Shown piece by piece: positions 31,458 through 44,249 of a DNA stretch of 64,000 nt. Origin of the DNA: Hofstenia miamia. Its lineage: Eukaryota; Xenacoelomorpha; Acoela. Position numbers and translations under genes: made by a program. Every line of letters begins with the position of its first letter. The first letter of the stretch is position 1. Location: assembly GCA_004352715.1 (NCBI GenBank), contig SCFE01000037.1, forward strand, positions 2,271,135 to 2,335,134, read 5' to 3'. The notes beneath the pieces are model-generated. The model searched no databases. It was not told where the DNA came from and was given only the letters and a program-made list of their open reading frames with translations.

Positions 31458-34400
31458 TATATTAACCTATAAATTATTAGTGTGTAATTTTCTCAAAAAT
31501 CTTAGTAATCTATCTTTTAAATATCATGCGCCTGTATTTTTTGTTTATGAATAATACACTATTTACAAGCATTTGTACGTTTAGAAGGCAATCTCATCAC
31601 GGAGTTGTGACTAATTTAATAATTGGAAATCATATCTACTGATGGGAAAAAAGTTGACATCAACTCAACTATAAGATGATGAATAACAAGTTTGTCATTG
31701 TTTCTATACCAACTAAAATAATAATTGATAAGGAATTCGTGCATTAAAGTTACAAAAGCAGTGATAAGCAGAAAACTCATGTAATGTATACATCCACACA
31801 AGATTCATAAACCAAATAAAATGGAAAAATGTGCAAAGTTAACAAAAGATGTAACAGTCTACAAATGCGTACAACCCTGAAAATTCGTATAAAACAAAAG
31901 TAAAAGCAAAGAAAAGACTGCTGTCTAAAACTAATATAATAATAGTGTATTAATAAAACATGTATATGCATAAATCTTACTAATAGCATTGCATGAATAA
32001 TTTTTCAGAAAGTGAAATTGCCTTTATCATGTAAGTCTATATTTCATACATCTGTAATATTTAAGTATGGCAAATATTTTTTTCTGTTTTGCATATTGGA
32101 TATTAGTGAAAACCAAATTACAATTAAGAATTTTTACAATGAAATAGCAATGGATTTGAAAAACGAAATTTAGCCCATTGCATGTAACATATAGATTCCT
32201 GAATATTTTATGGATATCTATTGGTGAAAAATGAATTACATTTTGTACATAGGCTTGCTAAGTGATAGAAATGCATAGAATTTTTTATGGATAGGAAAAT
32301 TAATCATTTGTCAAAAATATATTATCACAAAACCCGATTCAGACCCCCCCCCAGCTAAGAATATCACATATATTAACAAACAAGGCAAACTTGCAAACTA
32401 AATTGGTTGTTTGTAAAAATATCACAAAACTAGTAAATACATGTTTATGAATTTCTGTAAAACGTGTAAACTAAATTGACCCCCTGTAAATAAGTGAGCC
32501 ACTGTAGAAAGTATATGTTTATGAATAATTGTAAACTAAATTAGCCCCCTGTAAATATCGCAAACATTAAGAATGAGTCAGGAATTACTTTACCGCTAGA
32601 TGGCGTTGCAACACCCCCATCAATATCCATGTATCAGCAATTACATCATTTTGTGTAACCTCCGCTGATTATTCTTCATACTCAAAAGGACCACAAACAA
32701 ACTTCAATTAAAACATGCAGATAAATATATTTCAGGTTACAGAGCCATCTATAAACCTATAATAATGGATTTGATTTTGTTGTGATTCTATACATTGTTT
32801 TGCATTAGGTGTTACCATGCTTTGAATGTGCTTATAATATTAAATGATTAATTAAGGGGTGTCATATGCTAAAATTGTGAATAAAAATCATTTTATCCTT
32901 GTACAATGACCACATTTATTCCTTATTTCATTCCTAAAATATTAAAAACAGAACTTATGATTTGTTTAAAGCTTATTCATTTATTAAATATCTAATGCAG
33001 GCCATTGAAATCCCCATGCATATCACTTGCAGTTTCCCAGATGTTGTTCTTAAAGTCTTATGAAAATGCTTTCAATAATTTCAAAACTTCTTCTTCTTGA
33101 TGTCATGTATAATATTTTGGGTACAAAAATTAGTGCACACCTGCTTAGATGATTAAAAATACTGGAAGTGGTTTTATGGTCTTCAATTCTCTTTGATACC
33201 AATTTTACTGAATTATTGTATGATTTATCAAAAAATTGAGTTATTTAATATATAAAGGATTCCATTTAGCCAAGTTTCCCAAAAATATAATGCCTTTCAT
33301 CTAAAATTTTGAACTGTTAATGGTTTTATACTGAAAAGGCTAAGGTAGTCAAAATGTTGTTAACAGTAAAACAAAATGTAAAATAGTTCAAATATAATTT
33401 TACTGAATTCAAGAACAATGTTGCAAACTTTGTTGTCATGACTTCTATTATTTTGGTAGATAGTTAAAAATGTTTTGCTGCTACTAGAAAAGCTGAGAGT
33501 TGTTAATTTTTTAATCAAATGTAGTGATTAATAGTCAAAGACATTAAAAAGATCTAAGCATGCAATTGCAAAATTATCAAAATCAGGCAAAAATCTCCAC
33601 ATAACTTTGTAGAAGTGTATCAATTGTCAAAACTTTTTTCGAAATCCTAATTATGTGTTCAGAGAATATGATATGTTCTTTATTCAGGTAAATATTCACA
33701 TATAGAAACTACTAATTTATCTGAATAGAATATACAAACATATATCCACATGCATACAAAATAGTATATACAACACATCTTCCAGACTAAGATTTAAAGT
33801 AAATTTTCATGTGCTTTTTAACAATTCTCAATATTATCTCCATTGGTAATGAGTTCCAACTTTAGATGGGATTTATTAATGATTTCTTCAAGGCCTTAAT
33901 GTTTAATGCAGGTAAAGTGGTTTTACAAATGAGGGGGCCTCATCAAGTGATGTTGTACCACAAAACAAATGTGTAATAATTGAATTATGTAAAGAGGTGC
34001 TAACCCGACTGTCTTTGATGAAAGCAGACATATAATAATAATAATAATATATTTCTCAACTTAGCAAAAATCAATTTTTATAAATTCCTTTCAGCCAATT
34101 GTTAGGTAAAAATAGCATTTTAAATACATATGATTAAAACAATATACTCAGCATATCAGAAATCATTGAAAATAAATTTGCTTCAGTCAATTGTTAGCTA
34201 AAAAATTGTAATGTAAATACATTGAGGGTTAAAGATTTGGCTAAAATACAAGTGTAATAGAACAAAAATACAAAAAAACAATGGTAAATTATTACAAAAT
34301 AAAACCTAAACAACTAAGAATTTTGTGAAAATTATGAATATATAATTCACTGGTTAATATAGCTAAAAATGCTGGCCATAATATTGCTTAAACTTGGTAT

Positions 34401-34544
34401 AACTTGAAAATCTAATACAAATTTAGTTAAAATCATATAAACACCAAGTGCAAGATCAGATATTGTTTAAAAATACGAATTTTAATGAGTACTCACTTAA
34501 AATACAAGTTTAAGCTAACAGAAATTTTAAAGCACAGGAAATAT
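31458..34544. other. CpG-poor spacer of the inverted repeat
   Basis: AT-rich DNA without a credible gene. It contains short internal repeats at 32440-32560 (three variants of GTAAACTAAATTGACCCCCT/TGTAAATA). CpG is absent from 33001 to 33600 by direct reading. I see no terminal repeats that would delimit an element. Confidence 0.6.
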
Positions 34545-36800
34545 TACAAATTAACACAAGTGATGAAAGCAAAAACATTGCATTCAAGGATCAAAGGCAT
34601 AACAATGTTTACCAATTTGTGTAGATGTATTTGAGATCTAAGCCACACCCCTGGCTTTACATGTAGACATATTGTGAGATTGATATCAATACAAACTATC
34701 AGCTCAAACTGGCCTAATTTAAATAACATATTTCCAACCTCATTTTCAATTCCATTGCTGACTACTATTCCATGGTAAAACATGAATTTACTCAAGTAAA
34801 TAACCATTAATTGGCTTAGACAAGTATGATTTAATGCCATGTTAATCAACCTACTAAGAAATAAAAAGCATAAAATTGTTTCAAGGTGCTAAACCTTCAA
34901 TTATTGATTGAAAATAAGAAACTTAAGAAGTGTTCAGTGAATAAATTCACCCAAACATTGCTACACAAATCTGAATTTTGAAAAAAACCCAAATTTAAAT
35001 GCATGTTTGGTAAAAATACAACATTAAGAGTAACTGTATAATAAAATTAGTGCAAAATCAAAGCACCCATTTCATAGTTAAATGTAAACACACCTCATCA
35101 ACAAGAATAGTAATGAATTTCATCTATTCTTTAACATGATATGAAATATATTCTTTTTCTAATGCAAACCACATCCTCCATTATGTAACAACAAATTTAA
35201 GATGAATAGCCAAAACATGGCTATTTTGAATAAATATTATTTATTAGATAGAAAAAAAGAAATGTTGCACATTGTAAATAAATGACTCACTTATCTTTAA
35301 AAGTACAATATTTTTTTATTATTTGTTAGTTGAGTATTTTTTCTTGAATTTATTTTTGTATTTAGTAAATTAATCATCCCATTTTCTTTCTTGAGTTATG
35401 TTGATTAGAGATTATAATCTTTATGGAAACTAAAACATGGCATTTTTGACCAAAGTAAATCTGTAGAGCATTCACTCAATGTCTTACAAAATTCTTTAAT
35501 CGAATAAAGAAATAGGCTATGTTAGCTAATGATCCATTCTATTTGATCTGATATTAGAAATTATTAAACAAAATTATTATGCTAGTCATTTTTTGAAAAC
35601 ATAACATGATTTATGTTATCAAATGAATTCAGCAAACACAGTTCAATTGCTATAAAAATTGAATGCTGTTTTTGTTTTTACTTAAGAATTTTGCTTCTCC
35701 CCATTATAAATTTTAATGTGTGTTGTGAAAAACTAAGCAAGTGTTATTAGATCAAAGCAATTTATCCATTACCACCACATTGTTCACAAACATATTTTTA
35801 CACTATTTATTAAATTCAGATGAGTTTATAGCACTGATAATAGAGTGATTAGATATATTCCCTCTGTATTGCTGTCAACTGAATTAACATCAATGTCAGC
35901 TTTATACAATTATTTGTTCTCCCATCATTTATACACTCATTAGTTTCCAAAAACCATCTCATTTTGTTTGAATTTGTGTACCTTATATTCATGTAGTTTT
36001 CATTTTTTACAACAATCAACTGTCCTGATAACAGGTTTTTATTGTGTACACCCACATTTCATAGTTATTATTATGTCATGGCTTAAATATATATTCTACC
36101 TTCTTTTGAAATTGAATTAAGCATTCCAGGCTTTATATGTTAAATAATAGTATAATTTAATTTTTTTTATGATGCATGATTGATGCAATAGAAAGCCTCA
36201 CTATGTGTTGTGGGTTAATTACCATGTTATAAGGCTTAGCAATCAAATGTACAATTGCATTTCATAATAATTTTTAAATTTAGATCTCTCCTCTACATGA
36301 TGATTTGATTATATTCTCAATTTCTATTGTAATTGAACTAACCATGCTAGGCTAATATTTGCACTATGTGTTTTATGAAGAAAAAACCAACCACCACTAT
36401 TGAAATCTCTACAAAGACTGACTATTGCATTAAAAACATTTCATTCTACTTAAGAAGACTGAAATTTCAACATTTTCATCAGTGAATGAACATTATTGAA
36501 CTTACACTTTTATTTCTTAGACAATTAAAGTTTATTGGAATTTTTAGACTATATTTCAAAATGTTTGCTTAATGCATCTATGCACAGATTGAAGTAAATA
36601 GCATAGTGGATTATAATTGGTATTACACTTGTAAATTTGAATTTATGCTTACATTTTTAAGACTTTTGTCAATTTCTGACTTTGTTTGTGTGTTTGAATC
36701 CAACCTATCCAATACACCCCTTGTCATTTTTATAACCAAGTAAAATCATCTATTATTTTTTATTGCTTTAGCTAAAAAATTGCAAATTTGTATAAAATAC
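34545..36800. repeat. Right arm of the long degenerate inverted repeat
   Basis: This is the reverse-complement partner of 25735-27960, with the anchors given there. The homology fades near 36800, where a Tc1-type relic begins. The spacer between the arms is about 6.6 kb, of which the LINE and mariner insertions account for about 2.5 kb. Confidence 0.85.
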
Positions 36801-36839
36801 ATGCAAGTGAAATACATGGCATTTGCTGAATAATTGAAA

Positions 36840-37002
36840 AACTAGTATTACATTTTACAAATGAACAACTTTTCTCATCAGAAAACAAGACTTTGCTAAA
36901 TGTCTCTGCATTCCATGTTTGGTGCTCTTTAGCAAGCTGTACATGGGCTTCTTTGTAACAAGGAAGCAACCAAGGACCTTGCAGGTGATTTTTGTTCTTC
37001 AT
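36840..37002 (-). pseudogene. Tc1-type transposase relic
   Basis: A short - strand frame reads YKEAHVQLAKEHQTWNAETF then SKVLFSDEKS. This matches the region around the first catalytic Asp of Tc1-like transposases (AFAKEH...W...W..VLFSDES). The rest of the element is not recognisable, and a truncated gypsy RT begins immediately to the right. Confidence 0.6.
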
Positions 37003-37131
37003 GCTTTCTCATTTCAAGAATCATCTGATGGTTACTGAGCTGCAATCAACATCAGTGAATGTCTCAATTTGCTGTGAAGACGTTCCATTAATAATTTATT
37101 TCATTAATTATTGTTTGAATTTCCTTCATCA

Positions 37132-38104
37132 CTATAGGGTTGCAGGGGCATTGCAGAGCCTAAAAGGCATATATTTCCACTCAAAGAGGCCATACAGAGG
37201 GATGAAGGCAGTCTTTGAGATATCAGCAGGCTTCATTGGCACCTGCCAATACACTTTCCACAAGTTGAGGCAGCTAAACAACTTATATTGACTAGCATCA
37301 TAGAGAAGATACTTGATGTGCAGAAGCAGGTATGCATCCTTTATTGTAACATCATTAAGCTTCCTGAAGTCCACACAGAGGCTGTAATTGTCACCCTGTT
37401 TAATAAAAACAGTGGGTGCTGCATAGGGGCTATTGCTAGCCTGAATAATTTCTCAGAATCTTTTCATATTCTTCATGGAGGTTTTCTGATACTCTCTTAA
37501 TGGGTAGGCAAATTGGATGATTGTTCTTGGTTACAATGGAGTGTTGCTTGCCAAAAGCCTGGCCAGTGCTAATTGAGCTGTAATTGAAAACCTCATGATG
37601 TTGACAAAGCAGGAGAGAAAGTGACTCATGCTCCTGAAAGCTAAGATGCGGATGGGTCTGCTCATTAACAAGAGGGATCTGAATGGGATCACTTGGTTCC
37701 ATCAGATCGTTAATGGCAGTTAATATTCATAGACAAGTGGTGGCCTGGAATTCCAGATGAACCAGAGTTGCAATAATTTTTAACTGAGAAGGGTCTATCT
37801 TGACCAGTGAATTAGAACTGTTTAAAATGGTAATGTACATCTTTCCTTTGGAGATAGTGCAGAGATCAGGGGAGAAGTTGACTATAGGGAAGCACTTCCC
37901 CTTAAATCCAGAAAGCATAACATTACTGGTGTATGCAGAATCAGTGGTGATGGGGACACATCGCCAATGATAAAGCTCAATGATTACACTTTCAGAAAAA
38001 CTTAAAGAGATATCCTGCTCTGGAATGGTGGTGAGCTCCTGCTGATGTTCACTTTCACAGATAAAAATCATGTTCTTCCTGTAATTGATATCACATGCAT
38101 TTTG
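37132..38104 (-). pseudogene. gypsy pol: protease-RT linker and N-terminal RT
   Basis: The linker frames (37727-38071 and 37436-37702) include NNHPICLPIKRVSENLHEEY, the region preceding the RT fold. The RT reads SNSPYAAPTVFIKQGD, LCVDFRKLND, YKLFSCLNLWKVYWQVPM (first Asp replaced by Asn in the usual FSxLDL) and MPFRLCNAPATL, then stops. A TGA lies at the end of the first linker frame and a frameshift precedes SNSPYAAP. YxDD is missing, so it is inactive. Confidence 0.85.
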
Positions 38105-38461
38105 CTAATGAAAGTCAGTTTCCAGAATTATGTCATATGGGAATAGCTGATCACAGGTATCTATGACAATCAGATCAACAACAAACAGTTCCTGCTGAAT
38201 GCATAGTTCCAGGTTTGGTACATGACCTTTCAAAGATAATGTGTTCCCAGAGGCATCCAACAGACATGCAGAAGATGGAAGTAAATCATTTTGTGACAAA
38301 CATAACTTGGAGCAACAAGAGTCACTAATGATTAAGGCTGAAACCCCAGTATCAATGGTGATGCTAATCAGGGATCCATTTATATCTACAGGGATAACAT
38401 TAGTATGCAACAGTGAAGTGATTACCAGAATGTTGTGTGCACATTTTCTAGGAGGTGGCAC
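38105..38461 (-). pseudogene. gypsy aspartic protease
   Basis: Retropepsin-like domain: SLISITIDTGVSALIISDSC (catalytic DTG), a flap-like LLDASGNTLSLKGHV, and the C-terminal PYDIILETDFH, corresponding to the usual DIILGTDFL. A TAG follows TDFH, while the frame continues sensibly beyond it (QNACDINYRKN). This domain itself is uninterrupted. Confidence 0.85.
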
Positions 38462-38466
38462 TCTGA

Positions 38467-39960
38467 CTAGTTTAACTGATTGACAGAGCTAGCAGGTAAA
38501 TCAGGAGGGCACTCTCCTTCTCTGGGCTCACCAATGATGAAGCCTTTGCCATTAGCTACTGGACGAATGACTGTGCAGCACTGCGACTTTGTATGGCCCT
38601 TCTGGCTGCAATAGAAACAACAAGTCTGTTCCAGTTCTATTTTCACTGTGGAAGCAACAGTGCTCAAGGAGGTAGGGGGTTTCTGCAATGAAGAGAATCC
38701 CACTTTAAGATCTCCAGCATCCTTGTTGATGTGGGTAGTCTTGTGCAGCATGTAACAATGCCGATAGCTTTATGAATTATTAAGTTCAGATTGTCTTCAG
38801 GATCACACTTGAGTTCAAGATGACTATGAATGTTGGGTGGAAAGCCCAAACAAATGTGTGAAAAGAGATCATGCTTCAAATACTCTGGGGTGAGCTTGCT
38901 TAGATGGAACACCCCTTCCACCTGCGTGATGTAAGTATGCACGTCATTGCCCTTCTTGAATGACAGGTTGCATAATAGCATTTTGTATTGGTGCTTCATG
39001 TGAGGCGACTTGTAATGGTCCTCAAAATAACCCATGAGAAGTTGGTAATTAGTCTTCATGTCCCAATCCAACATCATGTATTCATTGTATGTGAAACCTT
39101 GAAGGTAGGTCATAAATTGAGCAACAGCAGCATCCTGAGTGGCTTTGTACTGCTGCATGGTTAATTCAAAAGACTGTGAAATTTCATTGATCTTTCCAGT
39201 GAATTTAGGTAATATAAAAGGATGGTTAAATAAGTTAGTGGTTTCATTTCCAACAGTGGTAGTAGGTAGGATTGATTGGATAAAGCATGGTCCACTTTTC
39301 AGAGCAGATGTGGAAAGATCACATGATTGTGGTGGAGTAATTGGGGTTACAACAGTGGGGGTAACACAGGTATTTATGGGTGCAGGAGGTGAAATGATCA
39401 CACTTGGCACATACAGAACTGGAGCAGCAACTGTGGTTAATGTGGAAACCTGAGTCAAAGCTGACTGCATAAAGGTGGGCTCTCCAGTTGTAAAGGAAGT
39501 CACAGGGGTAACAAATTGAGGCATCAATGGTGTAGAGGTAGAAACAATGGGGCTGCTCAGAAGGTGAGCACAAAACCTTTGGGAGATCTGTTCAGAAAGA
39601 CATTCAGAAAAAGTGTCCAAAACATCTTGTAAAACACTATGAGTTACATACTCAGAAAATCTAGACTGGGAGAGTGAAGAATGCAGTGGGCTATTCTGCC
39701 TCAGCAGGGATGTAGGCAGAGGTGTTGCCAAAGTTTGAAGTTGAATTTTCAAAGCATGGATTGAGTCAATGAAACATCTCTCTCTCAATTGAGCATCATG
39801 AGCCTGTTCTTGCATCTTGGCTTGAAGTGAATTAAGGCTTTGCTCACAATCAATACGTTGACTGGTTTGTTTGGCAAGGGCAGCTCAGAGTTGATCAATC
39901 TTGGTGTTTTGAGGCTCAATACATGGCAGTGTCTGTGGGAGAACGAAATAAAAAAAGACA
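38467..39960 (-). pseudogene. gypsy gag with CCHC zinc knuckle
   Basis: The long open frame ending at 38664 holds an N-terminal coiled region (KIQLQTLATPL), a Pro/Thr/Val-rich linker, and a retrotransposon gag core (about 38760-39200) with HPFILPKFTGKINEISQSFE and YFEDHYKSPHMKHQYKMLL. A frame change then leads to CCFYCSQKGHTKSQC, a Cys-x2-Cys-x4-His-x4-Cys knuckle at about 38580-38625. An upstream in-frame extension (IEPQNTKIDQL) is separated by a TGA at 39885-39887. Gag would form the particle and bind RNA. Confidence 0.85.
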
Positions 39961-40529
39961 AAGGAGAAGCAAGTGAATAAATTCCAGCAGTGTGAGGAGC
40001 AATGTTCAGCCTGCTAGCACTCACACTGGGGAAACTCTGAGTGGGAGTCCCATTACAAGACAAACTACTAAATTCCATTCAAGAAAAAACGAGAAAAATC
40101 AGAAAAACAATTCCAACAAATCAAGAGAAATTACAACTGGGTTTGGAGAAACAAAAACTAATAACAGTAGACAGCACAGTGCAGGGTATGGTAATAAATC
40201 CAAATTCTAGAAGAATGAGACAACAACAAAGTAACAACCAAAACAAGTAAAAATAACATCAAAGCTCAGTGACAGCTTCAAAGCACAGAACTGCAACATA
40301 AAAATAACATAAGAGGCAAAGCTATGCATTGAGTGGTAGTGAAGTCAATTTACAGCCAGGGGAAACAACTATCCCAGCTGGCTCACACCAAAAAGAAAGA
40401 AAAAAACCAAATGTGATATAGAAACAGTAACAGCTCAGCACTGTGTTACAATCACCAGGCAAAAAATTGGATGAACACTTTGGTAACTTCAACAAAATAT
40501 AGTAGAGAGTTAAACTGACACCCTAATTT

Positions 40530-40554
40530 GTCCAGCATCACGTCAGGGCCACCA
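40530..40554 (-). promoter_or_regulatory. Primer-binding site of the - gypsy copy
   Basis: On the - strand the LTR end TTCTACA is followed at once by TGGTGGCCCTGACGTGATGC. A TGG start directly after the LTR is the expected complement of a tRNA 3' CCA end. I cannot assign the tRNA. It retains a CpG within otherwise CpG-free DNA. Confidence 0.65.
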
Positions 40555-41491
40555 TGTAGAATTGTGGGAAGCTCTGGCTACTCTAGCAGTACTGGGAAAC
40601 TAAATAGTTAAGATCTAAGATTGCAAAGTTTACCATAGCAGAGAGCAACCCACATTCCAACAAAAGGAAGAAACATTGGTGGTTCACTGATTTGCCTAAT
40701 AAATACAGAAATTCCATAAAGAACTCCAGCAGTGACCAATTCACACAGCATCAAGCCATTCTTACTTGCCAAGGTGCTAATTGTGTCTCTCAAATTATAA
40801 TTTCTAGCTCAATAAACAATTTATCTCAGAGTTCTATTATCCCAGCTCATGTAAATAAATATCAAACAAAAGGCACATAATTGCTGTTCATTCACATTTG
40901 CCAATGGCATAGTATATTTGCAGTGTGTTGATTTTATGTGCATGTACAAGTCAACCAAATAAGAGTTGTTATTCTCTACATGTAATTGTAACCTAAAGTG
41001 ACCACAATTCAGGCTGTCACCATTAAGGAGCTATTTGGTGCCCCAGACCCAGTGCAGTTTCTTACCAAATTGTCTTAAGCAATAGTTATCATAACCAAAT
41101 CTTTGATGAGAAAATCTAAAGGGAGTTACTAGATAAAAAAGTAAAAAAGATCAAATGCAGTTGAAGGAAGACAAATTTATTATGTGCTTCACTACAGTAG
41201 TATCAGATATTTACTACAAAAATTGTAAATTATTACCTAGATACTGTTTACAGTTTCAAACACAATTTCCCTTGCAAAGTTAAAACAAGCAATCACATGT
41301 ACTTTGAACTGAGGGGACAAATAATAATTCTATCAAATAACTACACTAAAAAAAGTGTACAAATTGAATTAAAGAAATTGATACAAATTAATAGCACCTA
41401 ATCATTAAATAAGGACGTCAAAAAGACATAACACCATTTTCAGAGTGCCAAAAAATAAAAATTGAAAAATAGGACCCTGAGTAACTCTACA
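40555..41491 (-). repeat. LTR of the - gypsy copy
   Basis: 937 bp, TGTAGAG...TTCTACA on the - strand. It aligns over its whole length with the + LTR at 58018-58984, sharing for example ATTTGGTGCCCCAGACCCAG (58460 region, reverse complement) and the terminal AGCTC/GAGCC blocks. By eye the divergence is roughly 15-20 percent. Confidence 0.9.
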
Positions 41492-43793
41492 TTAATCCAG
41501 CAGAGACTGAACATCAAATGTTTCTTTAGTCACCTGAGAACATTACAATAATATTATTTATTATATATATTAGGGTTATGATTACTTCCATTTTTCCATT
41601 CAACCATGGCCATAACATTATCATTTGAATTTTTGCATTAAACTTCCAAATATTCCATTGGTTTATTTTTCCTTTGCAAAAACCTCCCTCATGCCACAAA
41701 TCATGTAATTGGCCTTATCAAATAATCCATGTTTTTATTTAACTAGTAAGTTACAATGCCATAATATTGATTCCTATGCACAATTCTATTTGTTTAAGTG
41801 CTTTAGCAAAGTATGAACACTAAATTATTACAAACAATATTTCCATACCCTTAGAGTAAAGCACCTTCATGAATCAAAGTGTATTTGAATTTATAAATTA
41901 TGTTATTAAAATGTGCTAATAGTACCTCTGGAAAAATTTTGCAAAATTGTGAAAAAATTTCTGCAATTTTGATAAATTATTCAGAAGGTGATGGCAATGC
42001 AGAATTCCCAATGGCTCACCTATACAGAATACTAGCTAATGCAAAAATTATTAGTCATCTTCATGCTCTTGTTAATGAAACCAACTCTCAACATTTAAAT
42101 AATTTAAATAAAGAAAGAGAGAAGCCCTAAAAGTTCTTGAGTGCAAAGTTTATCCTACATGCTAAGTATACCTAAACTCAGTGCAGGCCTCAGCTCATGC
42201 AATTTAAGTTCTGCAATAAAGTATGAAACATAATTAATGATAAGCAGTTGTGTAAAGCCTTATTCCTAAACCTGATGAAGTGCTGCAGTGATGAAATTGT
42301 AAAGCTTTACCTGAACAAAGCACCTTTGGCAACAATCAGATAATTTAGAAAACCATTTTAAAGAAATTACATATGCAACAAGAAATAAAGGTTGAGTAAA
42401 ATCTATTAAATGTTTCTAACAAAAAGTAAAGTATTTATACAGAAAAACAGGTAATGTATAAACAAAATGTAGCATTAAGGCATACTGTAAATACTAGCAG
42501 GTGCCTCATGACCTTTTACACAGTAATAACTAAAATCAGAAATACTGTGCAGCAGAAATTATAAACATTCAAAAATAGCACAGATTACCTAATCTTAATA
42601 GGCCAATCAAGGCATTCACAAATTCATTTAAGTATTGTACAATTTAAGATTTAATAATTTCGAATTATTAATTACAAAATGTTTGTGAAGGCAGTGGTTG
42701 ATGCCACACTAACTCTACATCTATCCAGTTGATTTTGGCTTCATATGATTCAACATCCTCATCTCAGGAGAGCACTGATTTTGATGAAGAACATCAGCCA
42801 TCAGCTAAATCAGGACTCAATACACCAACAGGAATGCAAGTCAGAGTGCCATAAACTTAGTTAAAAAACAAAAAAATTTAACTAAGCCTCAGCATATTGG
42901 ATGTCAACATCATGTCTTGGATCAAATTCTTTGGCATGTGTTAAATGAAATCTGAGGTGAAAACACAATTACACCCTGTATCTCATACTTTTTGTTGTGG
43001 AGCTCACTGACAAATACCATATATAATAGAAAATTTTAAACAGGACTTGTCCACTTCCCTAAATATAGCTAAAGCTCATTTGCTGATTTGATTTACAATA
43101 TCTTTTTGAAATGTGGGATTACTTTCAGTATTTTGAAGAACATGCTCAAATTTCCCTTCATCAAATTTAAGAACTTGTCAGCTATGAGCCACACTCACTG
43201 AAATTCAAGAGCTACTCTTGTAATTTTGGCTTTCATACTACTACATACACATCAGTCCACATTGAAGGATGCATATAAGTTTATCATTGGATAATGGTTT
43301 GATGCTTGGTTTTCAGATCAAGTATATAAATTAAATAGATCTGTAAAGCTAAGTGAAGTCATTATAAGTTACATCAAAACTTGAGCCTGCTTTGAGCAAC
43401 ATTGGTTGAGTGAGAAATTCCTAATTCCTAGTGTACAAAGAAGTAACATTTGTATTGAAAGGGCCATTAAAGTTATGCAGGAAATTGATTGTCAAATAAT
43501 TTGTGCTATTGATATTTTGTTGCTTATTTTTATGGTTTAGCATACTTTTTCATAAAGGCTATATAAAAAGCTAGGCACTGATGATAATTGGAATTGTGAA
43601 TCCAGTCATGAATAATAACTTCTGGCTTCAAGTATCCTTAATAGTGGTTGCATTAAGTATATGGCTAGTTTAATTCAGATGTACAAAGCACATAAAAAAT
43701 TTCACTGTGGCAATTACATACTATTAAATTATAATTAATTATAGGATGAGGGAGAACAAACTTTATTGAGATACAAATGATAAACTGAGCCAC
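41492..43793. other. CpG-poor DNA with unidentified coding relics
   Basis: A + strand frame at 41900-42130 (CANSTSGKILQNCEKISAIL; NAEFPMAHLYRILANAKI) continues after a stop as EREKALKVLECKVYP. A second stretch at 43285-43510 reads GWFDAWFSDQVYKLNRSVKL and HWLSEKFLIPSVQRSNICIE across a TGA. Neither matches a family I know. Their codon-like character suggests remnants of genes of another element. Confidence 0.4.
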
Positions 43794-43797
43794 ATAC

Positions 43798-44107
43798 TGT
43801 AGAGTCACTCAGGGCCTACTTTTTTCAATCTTATTATTTTGGCACTCTGAAATAGTGTTGTGTCTTTTTGATGTTTTGATTTCCTGATTTGCTGGTATTT
43901 ATTTGTATCAATTTCTTTTAATTGATTGTTTAAATTTTGAGTGTAGTTATTTGATAGTGTTAGTATTTGTCCCCTTGATTTGAATTACGTGTGGTTGCTT
44001 GTTTTAACTTTGTGAGGGAAATTGTGCTTTGAAACTGTAAACAACTCAGGTAATAAGTTAGAGATTTTTGTAATAAATATCTGAGTCACTGTAGCAAAGT
44101 GCAAAAT
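43798..44107 (+). repeat. 5' LTR, first segment
   Basis: It starts TGTAGAGTCACTCAGGGCCT and follows the 3' LTR (58018-58320) almost base for base to CTGAGTCACTGTAGCAAA, then breaks where the TIR element begins. Confidence 0.9.
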
Positions 44108-44249
44108 AGTAGTAATATAAAGGGAGACTTGGTTACACAAACTGACATTTGGCCTCTAGTGATTCATGGATATTTGAGGAGTGGTTTTAGTGAGTCACCA
44201 GTTGAATGACAGCTCTACTAAAGGGTTTTCAGTGACGTCAATTACTTGA
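44108..44249 (+). repeat. Left terminal inverted repeat of the 7.3-kb element
   Basis: About 140 bp matching the reverse complement of 51292-51432 with scattered differences: GGCCTCTAGTGATTCATGGA here against GACCTCTAGTGATTCACGGA there. Both arms contain a conserved TCAGTGACGTCA near the inner edge and TATAAAGGG near the tip. Confidence 0.93.

Larger units (their letters stand above)
37132..41491 (-). mobile_element. Truncated Ty3/gypsy-like LTR retrotransposon (- copy)
   Basis: From right to left: LTR (40555-41491), primer-binding site, gag with zinc knuckle, aspartic protease, and the first third of RT. It then breaks off at 37132 in the middle of the NAPATF motif. RNase H, integrase and the second LTR are absent. 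The LTR is clearly the same family as those at 43798 and 58018. Almost no CpG is present, yet long frames remain open. Confidence 0.9.
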
